A stretch of DNA of 36,716 bases from Leptolinea sp. (GCA_012515195.1 JAAYYW010000014.1:1-36716), one strand, 5' to 3'; counted from the stretch's first letter, positions 23,676 through 32,284 are shown. Program-made: numbers and translations. The notes: generated by a model from the sequence alone, not told the origin.

Positions 23676-24233
23676 ATGAAAGAGATGAATCGGGGTAACC
23701 CTGTTTCCAACAGATCAAAAGAGCAAATGGAGCTGGCTCTATTGATGTTGATGGAACGGGATGATTTTCAGGCCATCACCATCCAGGAAATCGCCTACCA
23801 TGCCGGGGTTTCACGGCGAACTTTTTACCGGAATTTTTCTTCTAAGGAAGATATCCTTGAAAAGTGTTTTTACAGAATATGGGAGGAATACCGGGAGAGG
23901 ATAATCAGGGCGGTGGATCTTTCGATACCGAATATTGCCAGAATATTTTTCTCATGTATGGGGAACCACCGGGAGTTTTTAACGACCGTAAATAACCAAC
24001 ATATGCTTCCACATTTTCTGACCAGGGTGGATGAATTGCTGCCATCGGCGTTTTACGCGGCGAGGGGAAGTAACATTCCGCTGGCTGATGAGACGGTCCG
24101 GTACGCGTTGGCTTTCAGCGCCGGCGGATTTATGCGAATACTGATCCTTTGGTTGAATGATGGCGCGAGGAAATCACCGGACGAGATGTCCGCGATGGTG
24201 GAAGGATTTTTTTTGATCGGTCAGAGTAAATGA
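23676..24233 (+). CDS. TetR/AcrR-family regulator with TetR_C_7-like C-terminus
   Basis: A 185-residue regulator. The helix-turn-helix spans about residues 15-70 (LALLMLMERDDFQAITIQEI, then AYHAGVSRRTFYRNFSSKED). The C-terminal domain (VNNQHMLPHFLTRVDELLPS, then FSAGGFMRILILWLNDGARK) is of the kind seen in DhaS-like and Firmicute TetR proteins with a conserved FxxGGxxxxLxxWL segment. AGGAAACAC precedes the ATG. It is divergent from the HXXEE gene and likely controls it through the palindrome in the 132-base gap. Confidence 0.92.
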   Translation: MKEMNRGNPVSNRSKEQMELALLMLMERDDFQAITIQEIAYHAGVSRRTFYRNFSSKEDILEKCFYRIWEEYRERIIRAVDLSIPNIARIFFSCMGNHREFLTTVNNQHMLPHFLTRVDELLPSAFYAARGSNIPLADETVRYALAFSAGGFMRILILWLNDGARKSPDEMSAMVEGFFLIGQSK

Positions 24234-24259
24234 TTCCTAGACGTGAATTCGGTCATTTT

Positions 24260-24988
24260 TTAAGTGGACTTTTCCAATTTCCCCAATTTGCGGCCTACCA
24301 ATACCAACCAGGTGACCAGCAAAAGAGCGTTGGGAATCACGATCAATAATGTGATGACCGGTGACGTTGTCAGAGTCTGGCGTACGAAATCAGCCAGGGA
24401 GAAGATGTAGGCGGAAATACCAACATGGGCAGTCTTACCCGCAAAGGCCGGACATTTTCGCATGGCCGTTGAAAACAGTAGACCGCCAATGGAGACCAGG
24501 AAGAGACCCATATTGAATCCATTCACGGCACGTTGACCTGTGCCCGCAAGGATGGCCTCACCGGCAGCCAGTAATCCTGCCCGAAGTGTCTCATCGGTTG
24601 CCGCGGCGAATCGATGGCTGAGCGACAGCATGGTAAAGGGGTTGTTTGTCGCGAAAAAGATGCCGATGCCCATCAGAGACAGGGCGGCGGCAATCAGAGA
24701 TAGAGATGGGTGAGTCTTTCGCAGGATGGTGAAAAGGACGAGAAATACAATAATTAACATGACATACATGAGTATTTCCAACCCCCAGAAATCCATGATG
24801 CCAATAATTGGGTTATCCTGCATCAACGTGAACCAATCAATTATCTTAACAGGCTGCGGGAAGAAAGCCAGAAAGATGACTTCACCCAGTATTGTCGCGG
24901 CGGCGATATAGGCGGCAACATTACCTGTTTTGTACAGGTTGCCATAAGCTGGATCAATGACCGTCTCTTTGGATAAATGATTTTTCAT
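24260..24988 (-). CDS. DUF4386-like six-helix membrane protein
   Basis: A 242-residue membrane protein with about six hydrophobic helices. The opening YKTGNVAAYIAAATILGEVI, the central FFATNNPFTMLSLSHRFAAA loop, TDETLRAGLLAAGEAILAG and the closing VIPNALLLVTWLVLVGRKLG fit the DUF4386 pattern (a loop reading ATDxxxRxxLLAAGEA between helices 3 and 4). Function is unknown. It converges with the TetR gene 26 bases away and lies 85 bases after the CPBP protease gene, in the same direction. The assignment is from memory of the family shape. Confidence 0.72.
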   Translation of the reverse strand: MKNHLSKETVIDPAYGNLYKTGNVAAYIAAATILGEVIFLAFFPQPVKIIDWFTLMQDNPIIGIMDFWGLEILMYVMLIIVFLVLFTILRKTHPSLSLIAAALSLMGIGIFFATNNPFTMLSLSHRFAAATDETLRAGLLAAGEAILAGTGQRAVNGFNMGLFLVSIGGLLFSTAMRKCPAFAGKTAHVGISAYIFSLADFVRQTLTTSPVITLLIVIPNALLLVTWLVLVGRKLGKLEKST

Positions 24989-25073
24989 ATTGATCTCTAT
25001 CTCTCCGTTATTGAAGACGCTGGCAAACTGCCCTGTTTTGACCCGGATTATGCCGCCATTACATTGGGGGTGG

Positions 25074-25955
25074 TTATCCAGATCGCGGGATATCGAAAGG
25101 TGTCATCTCTCTTAAATTCCACCTTTTGCTGAAGGCTCTTACGGCGAATAGTGTCAGAAAGGACAGAATGATAAATGATAGCATCCGGATGGTCAGCCCT
25201 TCATCCATACCGTTGACTGTGGTGATGTGAACAAGATTGAGCACGGTGTTGGTGATCGTATGTGCAGTCCACGGGATCCACAGATTGCCCGTTTTCAGAA
25301 ACGCGTACCCCCACACCAGTCCCATCAGGAGCTGGGGGAGGAAATTGGTGACAAACGCCCCGCTGATCTCCCCGGGTGTTGTAATCGATCCGGTCTGATA
25401 CCATTTCACCACCCAAACCAGGTGCCACGCGCCGAACAGAAGCGCCTGCAATCCATTGGCCTGAAGAAAGGGTAGTTTGATCCGGAACAATTTCAGCATC
25501 ACGCCCCGGAAAAGACCTTCTTCCATAAAAGCGTTGATGAAGTTGCCAATTACCAGCCAGAAACCAAACAGCACTCCACCGGATACCCCGGCCTTGGGGT
25601 CAATGCCAGCCAGCAGCAACCCCGGTTTTTCTCCGCTCTGGGCTAATATGAACCATTCAATGGTATAGGAAAAAATAAAAGGCAGAAAAGCCAGCACGGC
25701 ACCGATGAATAGTCCGCGGCCGAATTGTGATATTCCCAACCCGATGGCAGCGGATTTCTTGCCGATCAGATAGAGAAAGAGGATGACCAGGCAGAACCCG
25801 AGGGCTTTGGAAAGGATGATCTCTCCCCAGAGTTCATCCAATCGCAGGATAAAAATATCTACCAGGCGAAAGACCAATGCGATCAGCATCAGGATTACGC
25901 CGGTAAGAATTGGTTTTGAAAAGGTGATATGTTGTATGGATCTCATCCCGAACAC
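25074..25955 (-). CDS. CPBP (Abi/CAAX) intramembrane metalloprotease
   Basis: A 293-residue membrane protease with about eight helices. All three active-site motifs are intact: EExxxR as MEEGLFRG (E145, E146, R150), the motif 2 histidine in GAWHLVW (H178), and HxxxN as AHTITN (H232, N236). Bacterial members are linked to bacteriocin self-immunity, signalling proteolysis or prenyl-protein processing; no peptide substrate gene is seen nearby. The GTG at 25955 has AGGAG six bases upstream and is chosen over the ATG at 25946. It follows the SRPBCC gene by 28 bases and probably shares its transcript. Confidence 0.92.
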   Translation of the reverse strand: MFGMRSIQHITFSKPILTGVILMLIALVFRLVDIFILRLDELWGEIILSKALGFCLVILFLYLIGKKSAAIGLGISQFGRGLFIGAVLAFLPFIFSYTIEWFILAQSGEKPGLLLAGIDPKAGVSGGVLFGFWLVIGNFINAFMEEGLFRGVMLKLFRIKLPFLQANGLQALLFGAWHLVWVVKWYQTGSITTPGEISGAFVTNFLPQLLMGLVWGYAFLKTGNLWIPWTAHTITNTVLNLVHITTVNGMDEGLTIRMLSFIILSFLTLFAVRAFSKRWNLREMTPFDIPRSG

Positions 25956-25983
25956 GGCTCACTCCTGCAATATCTGGAAAAAG

Positions 25984-26607
25984 TTAACCAGCCTTGATTT
26001 TGGCGGATGTCATTCTTTCGGCGCGTTGTTTTATTCCGAGCATGCATTTACGCATCATGATAATGTCAAAAAATTCAATGAGCAGATTGAATATCGCCTC
26101 AAAGGATAACCAGCGATATTTTACCCGCACCCTGGTCACAAGGCGGGATCGCGATTCTGCATCCGGGTATATTCCCCATGCCCAGGAAGTGTTGCCATCC
26201 TGGTCCCACCAGAGTATCCAATCATTGGATTTGAAATCCTTGACATGAAGCCCCTGTTTCCCGTCAGGGCTCATGGCGATCAGATCGTCTACTTTAATGG
26301 GCTGGCATTCGGGAAGGATGGTCGTTGCGCTGGGACGCCCCAGATTATCCAGCAGGTCATAGCTGTACCAGCCTGCCCGGGTCACTCCCATTTGAACGAT
26401 CCAGGGAAAGATATCTTGCGGGGGTGAATTGATGGTTACACCACGAGTCGCGTCGAATGAAGGATCTGCGACAATGTCATCACCGGGCATTGGCCGTGCC
26501 AATTCATGGTTTGCTGCCCCCCATTTGAGCTGCCATGAACGTAGAAATGAAAAATAAAGAACCAGAAAGATAATGATCAGAAGGAGAAGGATTATGGAAA
26601 TTTGCAT
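25984..26607 (-). CDS. SRPBCC-family protein with N-terminal membrane anchor
   Basis: A 207-residue protein. Residues 3-22 form one hydrophobic helix (ISIILLLLIIIFLVLYFSFL). The rest resembles the polyketide cyclase/START-like (SRPBCC) group with the characteristic WGAANHELARPMPGDDIV linker and the TRGVTINSPPQDIFPWIVQM beta-helix start. GWYSYDLLDNLGRPSA and NTSWAWGIYP follow. Such proteins bind lipids or hydrophobic ligands; no ligand can be assigned. It lies 114 bases after the GPH transporter gene and 28 before the CPBP protease gene. Confidence 0.85.
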   Translation of the reverse strand: MQISIILLLLIIIFLVLYFSFLRSWQLKWGAANHELARPMPGDDIVADPSFDATRGVTINSPPQDIFPWIVQMGVTRAGWYSYDLLDNLGRPSATTILPECQPIKVDDLIAMSPDGKQGLHVKDFKSNDWILWWDQDGNTSWAWGIYPDAESRSRLVTRVRVKYRWLSFEAIFNLLIEFFDIIMMRKCMLGIKQRAERMTSAKIKAG

Positions 26608-26721
26608 AGGGACATCCAGAAAAAGAGGGTTTTTGCTGTAAAGACAGTATTTGCCACCACGTCCGGTTTACGGCTGGCGTGTGATGAGTTTGATTTTGAA
26701 GTATTGGTTTGGAGCGGATTA

Positions 26722-28110
26722 CTATGCCGGCTCTGGATCCACTTCTTCACGCCGGGCGAGTTCCGCGCGGATCTCGGCATGTTTTTCCCGTGTGATTGGG
26801 TAAGCTCTAACGGCCAGGAAACTTAAAAGCAGGACGATGGCGCTGGCCGGGCCGATGAGCACACGAATGGCAAAGAGGGCAGAAGCGGGTTGGGTCGGAT
26901 CGGGGAGGCCAGGTGTGGCGTTGATATAGCCGGAAAGCTCCAGCGCCCAGCCGGAGATGAACAATCCCAGCGCCAGACCCATCTTCTGCAGGAACACAAA
27001 GAATCCGTAGAACACACCTTCACGGCGTTGACCGGTCTCGAGTTCGTCCAGTTCCACGACATCGGGAACCATACTCCAGGGAACCAGGTAGCCGACTGAG
27101 ATTCCGATCCCGGCAATGGCTGCCAGAACGAAAGTGGCAACGACCTGTCCGGGCTGCAGGAAGAACAACCCCATCAGGGCAACGACAAAAAAGCCTGTTC
27201 CCAGGTAATACACATTCTGTTTGCCAATGTGTTCACTGATTTTGGCCCAGATAAGCACCCATATGAACGAAGAGAACTGAATGGCCAGCAGCAAAAAGCT
27301 GAACAAGCCCATGTCCATCTGAATCCAGTCTTTGGTGTAGAGCTGAAGATTGTTCTGCGCGAATTGTATGGCCAGCCAGGAGAGCATGTAGATTATCGTC
27401 ACCAGAATAAATGGTTTATTGCTTAATGCGATTTTCATCCCTTCCAAGAAACCCGGACCATCTATGGACGGTTTTGCGTTAACAGCGAAATCGGGTTCTT
27501 TTGTGCCAAAGAAGGTTATGAAACACGGACCTGCGATAAATAGCGCCCAGATTGCGGCACTGACCATGTATCCTGTCTTTGGATCTTGTGGGAACTGGTT
27601 AACGATAATACCGTGGAAAAAGGCCGCCAGTACACCGCCGAGGATGGAGAAACCCATGCGTACAGAGGAGAGGCGTGTGCGTTCGTCATAGTCCTGTGTT
27701 AATTCGGCCGTCATTGATACATATGGAACATTAACCGCTGTAAAAGCGGTATCCAACAGAATGGCGACCAACAGGTAGTACCAGAAAAGACCGGTTTCGC
27801 TTAACGGGGGGACAATCCACTGCAGAAAAAAAGCCAATCCGAATGGTATGGCGGCGAAAAGCAGCCATGGCCTGCGGCGGCCGAATTTGCTCACGGTGTG
27901 GTCTGTCAGCCAGCCGATGAGGGGGTCGTTGACCGCGTCCCACAACTTGGCGATGAGAAAGATATTGCCCGCGATGCCGGGACGAAGTCCGGCCACGTTG
28001 ATCAGAAAATTGAGCAGGAAAAATCCATTAATGGCGGTTGAGATGGCGGCACCCAGGTCACCGGCTCCGTATGCGAATTTTGTCTTTTGTGAAAGTCGGG
28101 TAGTTGTCAT
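26722..28110 (-). CDS. GPH (MelB-like) MFS sugar:cation symporter
   Basis: A 462-residue transporter of the glycoside-pentoside-hexuronide family (MFS_2). The opening KFAYGAGDLGAAISTAINGF and the signature AKLWDAVNDPLIGWLTDHTV, SKFGRRRPWLL are diagnostic; the aspartates in DAVNDP correspond to the cation and sugar site of MelB. Twelve helices are seen, and a cytoplasmic TELTQDYDERTRL loop is conserved. The cargo may be a glycoside, but this subgroup also includes proteins of unknown cargo. The ATG lies seven bases after the stop of the patatin-like gene. Its AAGGAT Shine-Dalgarno overlaps that stop codon, so the two are translationally coupled. Confidence 0.92.
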   Translation of the reverse strand: MTTTRLSQKTKFAYGAGDLGAAISTAINGFFLLNFLINVAGLRPGIAGNIFLIAKLWDAVNDPLIGWLTDHTVSKFGRRRPWLLFAAIPFGLAFFLQWIVPPLSETGLFWYYLLVAILLDTAFTAVNVPYVSMTAELTQDYDERTRLSSVRMGFSILGGVLAAFFHGIIVNQFPQDPKTGYMVSAAIWALFIAGPCFITFFGTKEPDFAVNAKPSIDGPGFLEGMKIALSNKPFILVTIIYMLSWLAIQFAQNNLQLYTKDWIQMDMGLFSFLLLAIQFSSFIWVLIWAKISEHIGKQNVYYLGTGFFVVALMGLFFLQPGQVVATFVLAAIAGIGISVGYLVPWSMVPDVVELDELETGQRREGVFYGFFVFLQKMGLALGLFISGWALELSGYINATPGLPDPTQPASALFAIRVLIGPASAIVLLLSFLAVRAYPITREKHAEIRAELARREEVDPEPA

Positions 28111-28117
28111 GGCATCC

Positions 28118-30034
28118 TTATAGTTCTATTGCCTTTGAAAATTTGATCGTCCAATTCCGGCGAAAATCAGGGGGTACAGTAATGCCTGCAAGTTCCGCCT
28201 GTGCGCGAAGAGAAAAATGCTTGTACAACAAGTCCGTTGTCTTGCGCATCCTACGGCGCTCTTCAGGAAAACACAGATTATGAGTCTCAAAGGCGGTTTT
28301 CACCAGGTCAAAATGCTCTGGAAGATTATAAGAGTGTCCGTCAGGCTCGTCGAGATGGATGTTCAAGAGGTTGGTCAGTTCGGGGTCAAGGCAGGCTACC
28401 ATCAGTCCATGGTCGTAGAACGTTCCGCCGCCGTCTGTATATTGCTGCCCGTTGATCTCTGTTGGCATGATATAGGTGTTCATGCTCCAGCCTGCGAGGA
28501 TGGCTTTAACCACAGGAGCCGGTTTGACTTCCCATGTGCGGCCTTCCCAGATGAATAAGCGGGTGGGATGGGTCATCCCCAGGTAGTCAGGATAACCATC
28601 TGTGCGTGAGGCGCATACCGTAAGCGGAAGTAGGATGTCATCGAAGGTTAGTTCTGCGGGACAGTTTGACCCTGTGTATGCTGATAGTCTCTCTAATAAG
28701 AACCCTTCAAGCGGCCCCAGGTTTCCCCACCCTTTCCAGAGTTTGACCGGGTTGCGGTTGATGGCGGCGAATTTTCCCGGTTCAAGGTGAGCCATGAGCA
28801 CTTCAAGGTCTTCCAGGGCGTGTAATGCTGCCGGTTTGTAAATATCCGGGTGGCGGGCTGCAGCCAATTGGACGGCATGGAAAAAGCCGTTGAGAACACC
28901 GGCAGATACGCCGAATATCTGACGGATTGCCCCTCCGCCAAGGGCGAAACCATCATCTACTGCGCGGGTGGTAACCATCCCTGCCAGAATACCTGAGAAT
29001 CCGCCGGCGCCATAGATGACATTAGCGGGGCGGTCGAAAGGGAAATCATCCAGCTGTCCATTAAGGATTTCTTTGAATCGCGCGGTTAACTGTGTGCGGT
29101 TCTCCACTGACTGACGCATGTTGGTGATGGCTTCCGTACTGCCGATGTACGGCAGATCGACGTGGCCAAGGTATGGATTATGAGCGGAAGCGGGTGGCAG
29201 GTCTTTGTTTGCCAGTTCTTTCTTCAATGATTTATGCCGTTCCTGCAGATCCAGGAAATGACTGGCAAGCAGGGTGTGGTTGCGCTCATGTTGTGAGTGC
29301 ATAATAAAAGGTGAGGTGAACCAGTTAAGCTGCCATTGTCGGATGCGTGTATGTGGACGCGGCCGGATGATGGGGCGCGGATTTGACGCCTGCAGATCGG
29401 CGACAATCGGGCCGGCATCAACGATGGCTGGTCGGCAGTCAAAGCGCCACGCTCCATTTACTGCGGTGGATTCCGTGGAGATTAGTGTGCTCAGGCTGGC
29501 GATCAGAGCGTCCACCAGCGGGGCGTCCTGTGGTGGGCCGAAATGGACAAAGCCATGATCGCATTGCAGGCTTTCATCCGGCAGACCATACATGTGGAAT
29601 ATGGCTCCGTTATCCAGCGAACAGAGATAAATCGGCAATCCCAGATCTGAAACAGCCCAGTCATCGCGGCCGGTTCGCTCGCGCAGGTAACGGACTACCC
29701 ACTTGCGCAGCGGTTGTAAGGTGTAAAAGCCGTATTTGGGGTTCAGTTTGAGGGAGCGTATATGGCGGCTGCCGGCGCCATGGAGAAATGCCCGGAAATC
29801 GGTGATGGCATTGGCTGTTCTCTCCCAGATTTGTGGATCACGGCGGGCAGCAAGTGCCAGGCCGAATGCCAGGGCCGGTAGATTTCCCCCGCTCACACCA
29901 AAAACACGGCCGGGTTCAATACCATCGTTAAGCAGACTTTCAGCCCAGTCCAGCTCTTTGATGATGTGCTGCGGGTCACCCAGTTTGGCAGATTGGAAGA
30001 TGATGGTGGGAGGCAGAATGGATGTTTGATTCAA
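28118..30034 (-). CDS. Patatin-like phospholipase with two lipase-type halves
   Basis: A 638-residue soluble protein with two patatin-like halves. The C-terminal half has the full set: a glycine-rich oxyanion segment YGAGGFSGILAG (341-352), the nucleophile elbow FGVSAGVLNG (S377) and the DGG aspartate in QYTDGGGTFYDHG (D534). The N-terminal half has FGVSGGNLPALA (S48) and AIVDAGPIVADL (D206), but no glycine-rich loop (its counterpart reads IFQSAKLGDPQ). The linker (about 215-335) is polar. The gene starts with TTG (30034); no ATG or GTG is in frame nearby, and the Shine-Dalgarno is weak. It is coupled to a GPH transporter, an unusual partner for a lipid acylhydrolase. The patatin family is well supported; the substrate is unknown. 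Confidence 0.85.
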   Translation of the reverse strand: MNQTSILPPTIIFQSAKLGDPQHIIKELDWAESLLNDGIEPGRVFGVSGGNLPALAFGLALAARRDPQIWERTANAITDFRAFLHGAGSRHIRSLKLNPKYGFYTLQPLRKWVVRYLRERTGRDDWAVSDLGLPIYLCSLDNGAIFHMYGLPDESLQCDHGFVHFGPPQDAPLVDALIASLSTLISTESTAVNGAWRFDCRPAIVDAGPIVADLQASNPRPIIRPRPHTRIRQWQLNWFTSPFIMHSQHERNHTLLASHFLDLQERHKSLKKELANKDLPPASAHNPYLGHVDLPYIGSTEAITNMRQSVENRTQLTARFKEILNGQLDDFPFDRPANVIYGAGGFSGILAGMVTTRAVDDGFALGGGAIRQIFGVSAGVLNGFFHAVQLAAARHPDIYKPAALHALEDLEVLMAHLEPGKFAAINRNPVKLWKGWGNLGPLEGFLLERLSAYTGSNCPAELTFDDILLPLTVCASRTDGYPDYLGMTHPTRLFIWEGRTWEVKPAPVVKAILAGWSMNTYIMPTEINGQQYTDGGGTFYDHGLMVACLDPELTNLLNIHLDEPDGHSYNLPEHFDLVKTAFETHNLCFPEERRRMRKTTDLLYKHFSLRAQAELAGITVPPDFRRNWTIKFSKAIEL

Positions 30035-30084
30035 GAGGTCACTTTGGATTCCAATCTGCGTGGGAATGGATTCATTAAAACAGT

Positions 30085-30090
30085 ATTATA
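30085..30090 (-). promoter_or_regulatory. Candidate -10 box of the patatin-GPH operon
   Basis: A perfect minus-strand TATAAT about 50 bases ahead of the TTG start. No convincing -35 is present at 16-18 bases, so an activator may be needed or the match may be chance. Confidence 0.35.
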
Positions 30091-30163
30091 AACGAAGCAG
30101 GGAAAACAGTTTTTGTGTTTTAGAGATTTTTTAACAACTGCAACCCCACTCGAAACCCCCTGT

Positions 30164-31243
30164 TTACTGCGCATCGCGCACACAACGATAGCTGTGGCGC
30201 GGATTGCCGCCTGATTTCAATGTGATATTTACCCAGCCGTTGTATGAGACAAAATAGGCCAGTCTGTGGTCATATTCTTCGGCGGCCCAGTAATAGATGG
30301 GTTCAAGATCGGGCGCCCAGAGTGGCGTTTCTTTGTTTGGCGGGTTCGCGCAGGTTATTTCCTCGTGTCCTTTACCCTGCCACAGGCAGCCGGCGTTCTT
30401 CCCATCCCGGGTTAATGAACATGCGTAGTCATTCACCGTTGGCATCCGCCAGATGTTCTGAGGACTGCCCGCCAGCGTCAGACCATCTTCTTCAAGATAC
30501 AGACAAACGTTATACTTTGCCATATCTTCGGCTGACGCAAAAACTCCGATTTCCCAACCATATCCGGGTTTGTCCCCCATACCGATCGGGTCAAGACCGT
30601 ACAGGGCGATCATATTCCATGAGGGATAACCGCCGTAATCCTGTTTCCAGTTCCAGCCGGGACCTTCAGGCGCCCAGACGAGCGTGATCCCGTTACCTTC
30701 GATTTGCCTGATCCCACGGTTGCCGTCATCCTGGCGGGTCAAAACCAGTGGAAGGTAATTCGCCGACAGGACGATCAGAATAAGCAGCGGCGGAACGACT
30801 GCCAGCAGGTACCAGATATTGCGGCGCCACCAGGTGGAATGGGGAGTCCAGCCGCGCGCAATGCGTCGTTTCTGATTGCGCGCTTCGACCAGCAGCAGCA
30901 CGCCCATGAAAGCCAGCGGGCCGCTGATTAGAAACCCTGTCAGATCGCGATCCATAGTAATTTTGCCATCCACGAAATGGATGTCCAGGAAAAAAATGGA
31001 AAACAATCCGCCAATGATGATGATCAACCAGCCGCCGACACGCGGCCATTTGCACCCGATCAGCGTCAAGAGCAGAAGAGATGTACCGGGAATCAGGTAG
31101 ACCAGCCGGATATAGAAGGGTCCCCACCAGCCTTCGTGGAACATCTCGGCAACACTCCAGTAGCACCAGAACGAAGTGATCACGATGAGGATGGCTTTCG
31201 CGATCCAACCGGGTGTGCGATCGTTAAATATCTTCCTGATCAT
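30164..31243 (-). CDS. Membrane protein with Lcl/DUF1566-like extracellular domain
   Basis: A 359-residue protein. The N-terminal half has five hydrophobic helices (about 14-33, 43-63, 70-88, 102-120 and 143-166) with a short basic loop (EARNQKRRIARGW). The C-terminal half is soluble and, by topology, probably outside. It carries IWRMPTVNDYACSLTRDGKN (WRxPT at 265-269), an LYLEEDGLTLAG strand pair and the ending NPRHSYRCVRDAQ. These are hallmarks of the Lcl_C/DUF1566 fold (formylglycine-enzyme-like), which often ends in RCVR. Such domains bind collagen or glycans in some proteins; none is proven here. GGAGGGAG lies five bases before the ATG. I know of no named family with this exact fusion. 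Confidence 0.78.
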   Translation of the reverse strand: MIRKIFNDRTPGWIAKAILIVITSFWCYWSVAEMFHEGWWGPFYIRLVYLIPGTSLLLLTLIGCKWPRVGGWLIIIIGGLFSIFFLDIHFVDGKITMDRDLTGFLISGPLAFMGVLLLVEARNQKRRIARGWTPHSTWWRRNIWYLLAVVPPLLILIVLSANYLPLVLTRQDDGNRGIRQIEGNGITLVWAPEGPGWNWKQDYGGYPSWNMIALYGLDPIGMGDKPGYGWEIGVFASAEDMAKYNVCLYLEEDGLTLAGSPQNIWRMPTVNDYACSLTRDGKNAGCLWQGKGHEEITCANPPNKETPLWAPDLEPIYYWAAEEYDHRLAYFVSYNGWVNITLKSGGNPRHSYRCVRDAQ

Positions 31244-31678
31244 AATTTCTCCCTCCTGGCTTAATAATCACCGGCTGCCCGGCATCCATCATGGACAATA
31301 TCCCATTTATGGAAATGTCTGATTTTCTATATGGAAGGCAGTATGAAATCTGATACCTGATGCTGGAAAACAAAATCTTTCGGGTGAATTGATATTCCTA
31401 CTATTTTCTACGGTTGCGTCCCTGTTTTGTTGCAGCGCGTCCCGCGGATAAAAACGGATGGCCATCTGTTCACATAATGGTAATACATCTGCGTCAGCCC
31501 GATGTGGAATGACGTTCAGTGTCATCACGTCGAGGACGGCTGATGCATCCAATATAGCCAGGCAGAAGCCTGGCTTTTTATAGAGCTTCACCGCGTTTTT
31601 ATGGGTCGCAAGGTGTATTTAAAGTCGATGCCGCAATTCTTAGACATTAATCTCATTTGTGAAGAGGCAAAATCTTCA
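31244..31678. other. 435-base gap without a convincing gene
   Basis: This gap separates the ICMT-like pair from the Lcl-domain gene. A 94-codon minus-strand open frame (31307-31591) reads LYKKPGFCLAILDASAVLDV and LNVIPHRADADVLPLCEQMA. That is faintly protein-like, but it has no ribosome binding site, and a GC-rich hairpin lies inside it. It may be the decayed end of a former gene. Nothing else is recognised apart from the hairpin at 31556-31579 and the Shine-Dalgarno of the gene ending at 31243. Confidence 0.4.
31556..31579 (+). terminator. Terminator-like hairpin facing the plus strand, no gene upstream
   Basis: A perfect eight-base stem (agccaggc / gcctggct) with an AGAA loop; the last stem T and the next four bases give TTTTT on the plus strand. 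No plus-strand gene precedes it. Read on the minus strand it is followed by ATATTGG, so it would not end the ICMT-like transcript efficiently. Confidence 0.5.
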
Positions 31679-32284
31679 TCAGATCAGCTTCGGCAAATAC
31701 CGTCCCACCTTGTTCATGTACTGCCTGTACGCGTCCCCGTAAACTTTCAACAGCTTGGCTTCCTCTTCCAGTGTGTGCAGATACACAACGGTGATGGTGT
31801 AGATCATCAACACCAGGGAAATGAGGTTGGGAATGAGCAAAAAGCAGCCGATGGCGAGAGCAAAAAATGCCAGGTAAGCCGGATGCCGGATGGTTCCGAA
31901 TATTCCGGTTGTGATCAGTTTCGGTTCTTCACCATCCTTGTACGCGTCCTGTATCGATTGCCCGACGGAGCGTGTGAAGAGAATGTTCAAGAGGAACGCG
32001 GCAGAGAGCAGGACGATGGCCGCGACCTTGACCGGCATGGTATCGAGAACGGAGAATTTCCATATCCAGTTGATGCTGTTGTAATGGAAAAAGAAGATGA
32101 AAATAACCACGGTCCATAGCACAAATGCCAGGCCAAATAGCGGGCCCAGTTTATTGCGTATGCCATATTTTTCGTTCACCGTCCGTTCGTGCTTCTCCTC
32201 AACCTTGCCATAGGTAGTGAAGTAGTACGCCCAGAATCCGATGATCCATACCAGGAGAAATATCTGTGAGTAATGGAAGTTCAT
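31679..32284 (-). CDS. Isoprenylcysteine carboxyl methyltransferase-like membrane protein (copy 1)
   Basis: A 201-residue membrane protein of the ICMT/PEMT group. The SAM-binding signature is in the C-terminal half: TTGIFGTIRHPAYLAFF (R133, H134, P135), a helix pair, HTLEEEAKLLKVYGDAYRQY (E173-E175) and a closing RYLP. The N-terminal 110 residues hold three or four helices. In bacteria such proteins methylate lipids, thiols or unknown small molecules, and few have known substrates. The ATG has AAAGG nine bases upstream. It follows a shorter paralogue by 69 bases. Confidence 0.85.
   Translation of the reverse strand: MNFHYSQIFLLVWIIGFWAYYFTTYGKVEEKHERTVNEKYGIRNKLGPLFGLAFVLWTVVIFIFFFHYNSINWIWKFSVLDTMPVKVAAIVLLSAAFLLNILFTRSVGQSIQDAYKDGEEPKLITTGIFGTIRHPAYLAFFALAIGCFLLIPNLISLVLMIYTITVVYLHTLEEEAKLLKVYGDAYRQYMNKVGRYLPKLI

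Noticed and set aside
31307..31591. 94-codon minus-strand open frame as a real gene
   Set aside because: No ribosome binding site, a GC-rich hairpin inside it and no recognisable family; kept only as a possible remnant.
31601..32119. 172-codon plus-strand open frame opposite ICMT-like copy 1
   Set aside because: Antisense to a gene with clear family motifs and rich in H, Q, D and G as shadow frames are; no ribosome binding site.
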